64,000 bases of DNA from Microthyrium microscopicum (lineage: Eukaryota; Ascomycota; Dothideomycetes; Microthyriales; Microthyriaceae). Under the pieces are notes generated by a model. The model saw only the letters and a program-made list of their open reading frames with translations, was not told the origin of the DNA and did not search any database. Made by a program: the position numbers and the translations under genes. The stretch is taken from positions 437,256-501,255 of the forward strand of contig MU004245.1 of the NCBI GenBank assembly GCA_010405405.1. Direction: 5' to 3'. How positions within the stretch are numbered: the first letter of the stretch is position 1; each line of letters begins with the position of its first letter. Positions 56,453 through 64,000 of the stretch are shown here, piece by piece.

Positions 56453-57503
56453 TCAACTGGATGACTCGTTCGCGTTGTCGGTTGTGCGTGGGCGATAGCG
56501 TTCTCCGAAAAGTCGAACTCGAGCTGATGATCTACAGCTATCGCAATAGAGCATGCGACTCACGCTGGGAAATTCTGTCTCGAGGTCGGAGTTCTCTTTG
56601 TAGTTGTTGTTTTGTTGACAAGACTGGCATCTATGGGGACCATGATCAAACGGATCCGTATAGCCTACACCGCCGTGCCAGAAGAGATCGCTCAAAATCT
56701 GAGCAGAAAGGCGGCTAGCATGTCCTTGCTTAAGCATGTCGAGGAAGGAAGAATAGCCCATGAGCTCTGCAAGGTTAATTTTGATGTGATAGAGATATTG
56801 ACCTGTCAGATAGTGATCAAAGCCACACACCTGAAGCGAACGTGATGTCGCTTCGATCAATGCTTGAAGTTGGTCGTCATGGCCGTGAAAGATGTAGGAA
56901 TCTCTGAAGTTGTATCCAATGTCATCTTCTATTGGCCCTAGGAGCGCATCCTCCATTTCCGCGACTTGTAGGTATTCAGCGGTAGCAACTAGATCGGCTA
57001 GGATAACACCAAAGTTTCTAGTGCCATAATCTGGAGAGTGTTCTGCAAGTCGTTAGCATAAGATTGCCACTGTAGCCAGACGCAAATAGTAAAAACCGAA
57101 CGTGCCGGATGGCAAACAGAGAATTTGAAAACGCTTAGGAGGCGCATCTTACCGAGACCTCTACCCTCCCGTAGAATGTCTTCAGAGTCGTACATCCATT
57201 TCAGAACTCGGTTGACAGCAGCGGGCTTCAGGTCTTCCATTTCGATGGAGCTTTTGTTCAGATTCTGGAAGAGGGATAAGATTAGCTCAGTAAAGACTTG
57301 GTCGATTGTGCACCTTACTGCTGCAGAGCCGGTAAGTTGCTCACGGAAGTATCCAGAGTGCGCGCATAGAATAACCTTGTGAACCGGCCAAGATCGACTT
57401 CCACATCGCAGCGTGATGTCGCTGAGCTCGCCGCTCTCAAAGAACCTGTTTGTTGTCAGTGTGAGAAGGAGTCCCATGCTCACTTGTAGAGCCTTACTGC
57501 CAT
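56453..57503 (-). CDS. BTB/POZ domain protein 2 (282 aa)
   Basis: Four exons (57503-57484, 57445-57319, 57264-57153, 57042-56453). The first exon codes only MAVRLYK, and its join gives LYKFFESGELSDITLRCG, a standard BTB start. The BTB core continues SWPVHKVILCAHSGYFREQL and, across splices, SAANLNKSSIEMEDLKPAAVNRVLKWMYDSEDIL, then ILADLVATAEYLQVAEMEDALL. The C-terminus has a Cys-rich element, HRCQSCQQNN ... RMLYCDSCRSSARVRLF, matching the Cys pairs of BTB protein 1 (CVEC/CGGC versus CQSC/CDSC). So the two genes share architecture (BTB plus C-terminal four-Cys ribbon) and are probably old duplicates. Function unknown. Confidence 0.84.
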
Positions 57504-58596
57504 TTGCCGGTGCTTTTGTCACTAGCAAGCAGTGATACTGCTTCGGCGCTTAGGTAGGTTGACATTGAAGAAAAGAAGCGAAGAAGCTGATGAAGAACTA
57601 AAGTAGCGCACGCGGTGGTGCAGTCGTCGGGCTTTTGAATGTTGTAGGAATAGCCGGTATGTCGATTTCTCGTGGTCTCTTGGTGCTGAAGGAATTTAAG
57701 AAAGCTGAGTATGGCGAAGTCGTAGTCACAGAAGAGGGGCAGGCAGGCAAAAGACGCGGTGACGAATTGGGCGTGTAGGAAGTAGTTGCTGCCCAGATAT
57801 CGCGTCGTTTTGGTTAGGAAGGTAATTGGCTAACCATAATAAGACAACGGTCTGTTCGGGCTACAGATGTTCCCATCTAATGTCTAAAGTTACGATCATT
57901 GGAAGTCAACATCTGACCATCAGAGCATAACCTGCACAAAATTTACAACGTGGCCTAAGGTTCTTGGTCATAGATACTGAAACGGTAACGGCGGGTGAGG
58001 CCTAGCGAGGCATATATTCTTACAAAGTGAGAATTTATGAGGCATCGCAAGTGTCCTAGATTATTTGACGTAGATAGGCAGCAAGCTCGATCCACGAATG
58101 CTCCTCGCAATATTACTAGCGCATTAATAGTTCAATTCATCCAATGCGGTGAACTAACAAGGCAAACATTAAATGATCAGGTCGCCACGACTGACATTTC
58201 TCATCAGCTCACAGTCTCGGCAGGCTGAGACCCTCTATCCTTCTATTGAGCATTTCCGTTATGATCTAGCGCAAAGAACACTGAGAAATTCATCATGCGT
58301 GAGAGGAAGCAAAACACATGCTCTGACCCAATAGACGGCGAGCAGCAGTCTGTTGATCTTGTCCATTGTATTTCGTTGTAGTCTCACAGTCCTAAGAGTT
58401 GCAGACGTGTAGTTAAAAATGTGACAGGGTTCATGGATAAAGGAAGTCGAAGCAAGCTTTCGGCCCGAAAAAGAGCAATTCGGCAAGGTTGCGGACCGAG
58501 GAACAATCCCAAGCTTCAAAATCTCGCGACGGTCAATCTCCATGTTGAGAACATCATATCCATCTGGCAACCAATTGACCTTCCTCAGCGGCCGAA
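57504..58596. other. Divergent spacer between BTB protein 2 and MIC60
   Basis: About 1.1 kb. No supported gene; minus-strand frame 58259-58570 and plus-strand 58421-58690 lack pattern. The promoters of both genes should be here. Confidence 0.4.
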
Positions 58597-60749
58597 ATGC
58601 TGCGTTCCTCCCTGCTCCGAGCCTCTCGCCCCAATTTTCGGGCGATTGAGCTGCGAAACCGACCAGATCTGGTCCAGGGATATATTATAGCTTCTTTCGC
58701 ATCTGGTCGAGTATGATTTCACCCCAGCTCCTCAAATCCAGCGCAACAGCTTGACGAGTATCTGTCAAATCAATTGAAATGAGCTGACCTGTCAACATAG
58801 AGACTCTATTCGGGGAAGAAGCCAGACGAGACTATTCTTCCAGGATCACAATCAGCACAGCAAGCTGCCAAAGTACCTTCTCCTCCAGAGCTTGTCGCCT
58901 CGATAACTCCAAATCAAAAACCTCCGCCTCCTCAAAGTGTTCCAAAAGTCCCTACTTCTCCACAAGAATTAGCGCCGGTGGCATCTGCAGGAACTACACC
59001 CAATCCTGCTTCTCCCACGCCTACTCTGGGAACCGGAACCGCGCAGGTTGCACCACCACCCGTTCCTCCAAAGAAGAAGAGTCGCTTTTTCCGCTACTTG
59101 CTCAATCTTATAATCTTAAGCACCTTAACATACGGAATTGGCGTGTACTACGCACTCACTTCAGACAACTGGCATGATTTCTTCACTGAATATGTGCCAT
59201 TCGGTGAGGAAGCTGTAGCATATTTTGAAGAGCGAGAATTTCGGCGCAGGTTCCTCAATCGCCCGCAGCAAGAGTCTAGACTACATCCTCAAGTTCGCGG
59301 AGAGGCGAAGGTCACAATTCCTGGCCGTGCCGGCGTAGAAGTCAAGAAGGTTGAGGAAGCCGATTTAGCATCCAAGGGCCGTCACACTAGCGCAGTGGAG
59401 CCACACCCTCAAACCGTTGGTGCCCAGCAGAAAGACAGAGAGATCAGCAAGCCGACAGAATCAAGCACGCATCAACTCCTTCCAAAGGATTCCAAGCCTG
59501 CGCCTAAGGAGCAACCCAAGCCAACAGCTTCAAAATCTGCCGCCGAACCTGCCACCACACCTGCAAAAGTTCAACCTGTTGAGCATATTGATAATTTGCA
59601 AATTGCCCAGGCTTCTGAGCCTGTTGTCCAGGACATAGTCAAGATACTCAATGACCTCATCACCGTCGTCAATGCCGACAATGCCGGAAACAAATACGGC
59701 TCTGCCATCGACAAGGCAAAGGGCGGACTCTCCAAAGTTGTTTCTGATCTAGAAATTCTTAAGCAATCGCAAAAGAAGCAAGCCGATGAACAGGTCAAGG
59801 GTCTTCACGAAGAATTTGACAAGGCTGCAAAGGAATTGCTTCGCAGATCAGAAGAACACGTACAAGAAATGGAAATTCGCTGGCGAGAGGAGTACGAAAA
59901 TGAACGGTCCAGCATGGCCAAGCAACTCGAATCCAAGCTAGACGCCGAACTCTCCACTGCCAAACAAGTCTACGATCAAATGCTTGAGAATGAACTCTTG
60001 AAGCAATCAATCGCGTTGCGCAAGAACTTCGCCAAGTCTGTTCAAGATACTGTCGAAGCTGAGCGAGATGGCCGTTTGAGTAAACTTGATGAGCTAAGCT
60101 CTAATGTTTCAGAGCTGCAGCGCTTGACTGGCGAATGGAACTCGGTCGTCGACTCTACCATGCACACTCAACATCTCCTCGTCGCTGTTGAGGCCGTGCG
60201 AGCAAACCTTGAAACAGCAGATCGTCCTCGCCCATTTATCTCCGAACTTGCAGCACTGAAAGAGGTGGCCGCTGAAAATCCACTTGTCAATGCCGCAATC
60301 GCCTCCATTAATCCCACTGCTTACCAAAAAGGCATTCAAGCTCCAGGCCAACTGATTGATAGATTCCGCCGAGTGTCATCAGAAGTCCGCAAGGCTGCTC
60401 TTCTTCCCGACAACGCTGGCGTCACTAGTCACGCGGCATCTTATCTCCTCAGTAAGGTCATGTTCAAGAAGGGTGGACTTCCAGTTGGTGATGACGTAGA
60501 GAGCATTCTCACTCGGGCCGAGGCACTTCTTGAGGAGGGCAATCTCGAACAAGCTGTTCGTGAGGTCAACTCTCTCACTGGATGGGCCAAGACTCTCAGT
60601 CGAGATTGGCTTGGGGAGTGTAGACGAGTTCTAGAGGTACAGCAGGCGCTCGATGTAAGTCTAGTCACATCCATTCGAACTTCACGGTTGCTAATCGGTG
60701 ACAGGTCATTTCAACGGAAGCTCGGCTGCGTAGTTTACTTGTAGAATAA
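58597..60749 (+). CDS. MIC60: MICOS subunit MIC60 (mitofilin)
   Basis: Three exons (58597-58710, 58801-60654, 60705-60749), 670 aa. Exon 1 codes an Arg-rich mitochondrial presequence (MLRSSLLRASRPNFRAIELR). After splice 1 (ASGRRLYSGKKPDETILPG) comes a Pro-rich linker, then the inner-membrane anchor RFFRYLLNLIILSTLTYGIGVYYAL at about 160-185. The intermembrane-space part has a long coiled coil (VKGLHEEFDKAAKELLRRSEEHVQEMEIRWREEYENE) and the mitofilin domain (LVAVEAVRANLE, LISRFRRVSSEVRKAALLP-like IDRFRRVSSEVRKAALLP, ASYLLSKVMFKKGGLPVG). The last exon adds VISTEARLRSLLVE, the conserved end. MIC60 shapes cristae junctions and contact sites of the inner membrane. Confidence 0.95.
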
Positions 60750-61230
60750 AACGGCTGGCTTCAAAGACGGGAGTTTGGCGATGTCCATTGTAAGCTATAA
60801 TTCAGTCTTGCTTGGTGAGCGCTTAGATACTTGTTTATGTAGATTTTGATATCGACCTCCTACGACTTCGCCCACCTCGCTTGTTTAGCCACATGGCTTC
60901 TATATCATAAATCTTGGAATGCTCAGGTCCGTTGTGCAGGTAGGTGATGTTTAAGGCAAGTGACATTTGAGGCAAGCGCCCTTACCATCTTGGGCAAGCA
61001 CGCTCTTTCACCTGCCTATGTTTCACTGAACAGAGCCATAAAATTGTATCGTTCTTTGCTAGAGGTCCTGCGTAGACGTGTTTCCATCCTCTGCCACCAT
61101 CGCACTCTCTACCATCTTCCCACAAGCGATCAGAAAAAAATAGACAAGCCGTTGCCAACAACTCAAAGCTCTCAGCGCCTCCCGCTGCCTCCCATCAAGA
61201 TACCGGCCAACGCAGCAGCGCAACGAAGAA
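60750..61230. other. Intergenic between MIC60 and the F-box gene
   Basis: Short spacer with the MIC60 3' flank and the F-box promoter. No feature was seen. Confidence 0.4.
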
Positions 61231-62142
61231 ATGGATAGCACTAACACCACCTGGCGACAAACCTATGCACGACAAGAACGCACACGCCCCTGCTTCAATC
61301 TTGATGACTGCAACTTGGGGACAGCCTGCCCACTCGACGCTGGACAATTTGCCGGCCAGTCGCAGAGCTCGCTTGGCCAGCTCGCTCGGTTCCCACTTGA
61401 AACTCTGACGGAAATTCTCCTTGGCTTAGACATTCCTACCCTGATTGCGTTTCGACAGGTGAATCGATATGCAATGAGCGCCGTTGACTCCCTCCCGCCT
61501 TATCGCAAATTACGACAACAATGCCCGAACATCCTGCGCGCCGCACTTTGCGTACAGGCAAGAGGTTACGACCTGCGGACTCTTGAGGAGACTCTCCAAA
61601 CTTCCAAATGTTCCCAATGTTCTGAATTCGGCGACTATCTGTACATGATAACCTGCCGTCGGATATGCTACCCATGCTTCGACGACTACGCAAATCGCGA
61701 ATACTACACACCCATTCATCAGGCACATGTCTTGCGATGTGGGATCTCCAAAAAAGATCTGAAACATCTTCCAAGTATTCAAAGCCTTCCAGGCTGGTAC
61801 GGCGATTATGAATACAACAACTACACATATTTCCACACTAGACGATATAGGCTATTCGATCGCACCGCTTGCAGCTCAGCACCGAACTGGAGCCATTCAA
61901 AGCACCTCTCCGCAAAGGAAAGCGACAATCTCACCAAAATCAAGAGATATAGTTGCATTATCTCAGCACCATACCTTGGATTAGGAAACAAGGCCGATTG
62001 GGGTGCAAGCTGTGCTGGATGCCGTCAATCGGAAGTACTTTACACCGAAGAGGGACTACATGATCACTTCGAGAAGTTAGGCCCAGTTGGCCGGGGAACT
62101 AACAACTGGCCCTGCCATATCTCGCCCACGGTTCAAGAATGA
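61231..62142 (+). CDS. F-box protein (303 aa)
   Basis: Single exon from ATG (MDSTNTTWRQTYARQERTRP). The F-box is at about residues 50-90: LARFPLETLTEILLGLDIPTLIAFRQVNRYAMSAVDSLPPYRKL, with the typical LPxE-like FPLETLTEILL start and F/V RQVNR. The rest has paired Cys motifs, SKCSQCSEFGDYLYMITCRRICYPCF and ASCAGCRQSE, probably a small zinc-binding module. This layout (F-box, then CxxC pairs) is common in Pezizomycotina families annotated only as F-box domain protein. It presumably links a target to Skp1-Cullin ligases. No introns were needed. Confidence 0.82.
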   Translation: MDSTNTTWRQTYARQERTRPCFNLDDCNLGTACPLDAGQFAGQSQSSLGQLARFPLETLTEILLGLDIPTLIAFRQVNRYAMSAVDSLPPYRKLRQQCPNILRAALCVQARGYDLRTLEETLQTSKCSQCSEFGDYLYMITCRRICYPCFDDYANREYYTPIHQAHVLRCGISKKDLKHLPSIQSLPGWYGDYEYNNYTYFHTRRYRLFDRTACSSAPNWSHSKHLSAKESDNLTKIKRYSCIISAPYLGLGNKADWGASCAGCRQSEVLYTEEGLHDHFEKLGPVGRGTNNWPCHISPTVQE

Positions 62143-62656
62143 AAAGAACATATGGGGCGAAAGCAAGGCCCACCGTCCGACTCTTGACTAACTAGTCAGG
62201 CAACACTCGCCAGATTATATGCTGTCTATATCCTCCCAGCGATATACCTACTGTTAGTTTCTCGTGTGCGCCTGGACAACTTGTGAATTATCTCGTCATG
62301 GGAACATTTTAGTTTGGCAATGACCCTTTACCGAAAGAGAGCTGCAACATGAAGTCAGTAACAAGAAATGAGAACTTCAACTCTATATGGACCAGACAGA
62401 AAAGTCGGGTTGTGTGGCAACAGGCTGAGATATGCGTGCTTGCATTTTCTTTGGGGGTAGGCTTTTCCATTCATGGTCAGTTTGGGAATCAGAATACATT
62501 TGCTCAAGACTCGACCTCTATGAATCTTTTCCTCATGATGCCAGTGGTAAAATTCTACCGATGCGCCAATTTTACTCTCAATACCATACCGCACAGCGCG
62601 TTGTAAGTACAAACTTCGATGCAACTTCCCTGGGCGATGTTCTGCCATTTTTGCAA
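62143..62656. other. Convergent 3' flanks
   Basis: The minus-strand frame 62355-62660 (up to 101 codons) shows no pattern and overlaps the 3' flank of the next gene. Not called. Confidence 0.4.
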
Positions 62657-64000
62657 TCACTGCAATAGCACCATCGCTTTTGCAATCAGAATCCCGTTTT
62701 TCTTCTCTTCTTGGGAGATCGAGGAAGGAAAACTTTGCAGCAAAACCAAGGCTTTCTCCAGTGGCAGACCGTCTGGACGGTCACCTTCCTTCGTCGACAA
62801 CATCGCCTCTTGCAATGACGAATCTGGGCTATAGTAGTACAGAGCTGGGAACAAACATAGACTGACTTTGCCATTCCGAAGCGCCTCGGATTGTAAATCT
62901 TCAAGATGATCTCCCTCAACATTCTGGGCCATCATACAAGTTGCATCGAACGGGGTATCGATCGGGAACAACCGGAGTTCACACTGCCACCGGTTGAGAT
63001 TGAGCTCGCCTTTAAATGACAAACACTTCTTATAAAGTGCTTGACAGTGTTCAAAATCAATTTCGCAAGATTGAAGCATTGCCGAGGTGGAGAATATGCC
63101 GTCGATTAGCTTGATAAAGGAAGCCTCTACCCCTTGCGCTTTGCTTGGTATAACTCTGTCTCTGAAGTCCTGGCTCTTTAGGATATGTTCGTGATAGAAA
63201 GAGTCCGCATGGAAAACCGAAGCAAATCCGTCTATATTAGACAGTTAGTGTCGAACAAAGCTTAAATGAAATGGAGAGGCTCACACTTGTTGGAGAATAA
63301 TGACTGAAAGTGCATCATAGACTCGTTGGATCTTGTTTGGCCAGGGCTTGGAAATGGTGTCTCAAATATCTCCTTTTTCAACACTTGACTCATGATGACG
63401 CACAAAATGTGAGCCGGCTTTGCAATGTCAATCAATTGCATGACTTGACTCCGAGAATTCCGGTCTGTAGCAAGACCAGTTCGAAAGAGAAAGTCAGACA
63501 TGGCGTGGAGCACTCCAATTGACAACTGATTCTGCGAATTCTGAGAAGTACGGCGACTTTTGAATGCTTTGCTTTGTGCGTCTTGAAGACTCTCAAACTC
63601 TTGCTGAATGTCCGTTCTAGTCATAGAAGGGTTGTATGTTCTGTTCAATAAAGGACAAACTCGAGAGTGCTCATTTTGTTGCTCGTCTTTAGCCATCGCT
63701 TGCCGATAATATTCCTTTGCAGCCTTAGCCGGGTCCGAGAGCTGGCTTGCAAAATCTGTGCTTTTCCGAAACAATTTCAGTTCATGTTCGTATCCTTGAT
63801 TCTTTCTTTCCAGTCTGAAGATTTGCATTTGGGCTTCTGCCATGTTTGCCTCCAGACTTTCAATGCGTGCTTGCTGTTCTTTACAGAGATCGACAAGGTT
63901 GCTTACTGAAGACTGGGCCATATGATGTAGGAAGGTTGAGCTAGCTGCGGTTGGTGGATTGATATTCGTGACGGCTGGTCGTGTGGAATTGAACAGAGTC
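62657..64000 (-). CDS. coiled-coil protein, partial (family member 2, paralogue of the gene at 12151-14408)
   Basis: Two exons are visible: one from the window edge (64000) to 63295, and 63231-62657 (intron 63232-63294). The frame is still open at the edge, so the N-terminus lies outside. It is a paralogue of the 12-14 kb gene. Matching blocks are PTAASSTF (versus PTAASSSF), the coiled coil (LEANMAEAQMQIFRLERK), HSRVCPLLNRTY (HRQVCPLQNSRF), LCVIMSQVLKKEIFETPFPSPGQTRS (LRAIMSQILREEIFETSFPNAESTRS), YGFASVFHADSF (HGFASVYNHDSL), KVSLCLFPALYYYSPD (KVKLCLFPAIYVYPPD) and the end EEKKNGILIAKAMVLLQ. The last exon is 575 nt in both genes and the intron lies at the same place and phase. Function unknown; whether the SANT-like N-terminus is present cannot be seen here. 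Confidence 0.85.

Noticed and set aside
56131-56718. Plus-strand frame of 195 codons
   Set aside because: It begins without ATG and is mostly the reverse complement of the second BTB gene.
62355-62660. Minus-strand 101-codon frame
   Set aside because: No conserved pattern, and it lies in the 3' flank of the coiled-coil paralogue.
1-64000. Retroelements, DNA transposons or LINEs
   Set aside because: No reverse transcriptase, integrase, transposase or long terminal repeat signature was seen in any frame.

Overview
The window is nuclear DNA of a filamentous ascomycete (Pezizomycotina). Most genes carry short spliceosomal introns (about 40-90 nt, GT..AG, often with a CTAAC-type branch site). 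The gene content is typically fungal: a CipC-family protein, a CBM18 chitin-binding protein, F-box-like and BTB families, a Zn2Cys6 regulator remnant, a MARVEL protein and ATG22. I cannot place it below class. No tRNA, rRNA, CRISPR array, LTR element, LINE or intact transposon was recognised. All exon joins were made by hand from splice signals and reading frame.

Layout. 0-8.3 kb: MTQ2 methyltransferase, a candidate small secreted 8-Cys protein, an R/S/P-rich membrane protein, a 14-TM DHA2-type MFS exporter and an SDR. 8.8-14.4 kb: an HSPA12-like Hsp70-type ATPase (8 exons), divergent from a coiled-coil protein with a SANT-like N-terminus. 15-17.8 kb: a decayed GT4 glycosyltransferase beside AT-rich DNA, then an F-box-like gene. 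18-22.9 kb: mitochondrial uS8m, a Pro/Gln-rich conserved protein and a small membrane protein. 23.8-31 kb: a second SDR, a MARVEL protein, an unknown 178-aa protein, a CipC-like protein and a tail-anchored protein. 32-35 kb: a tandem pair of F-box-like paralogues. 35.9-39.5 kb: a secreted CBM18 protein and ATG22. 41-48.4 kb: PDI and MED14. 49.4-54.1 kb: OXR1, then a divergent decayed pair (dienelactone hydrolase and Zn2Cys6 regulator). 54.3-57.5 kb: two related BTB proteins. 58.6-64 kb: MIC60, an F-box protein and a partial paralogue of the 12-14 kb coiled-coil gene.

The housekeeping genes (MTQ2, uS8m, MIC60, PDI, MED14, ATG22, OXR1) are independent and do not form a cluster. The accessory layer is the more interesting part: a coiled-coil family with one member near each end of the window, a recent-looking tandem F-box duplication, an enzyme-regulator pair decaying together, a dead bacterial-style glycosyltransferase and two secreted Cys-rich proteins. 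I see no complete biosynthetic cluster and no defence system.
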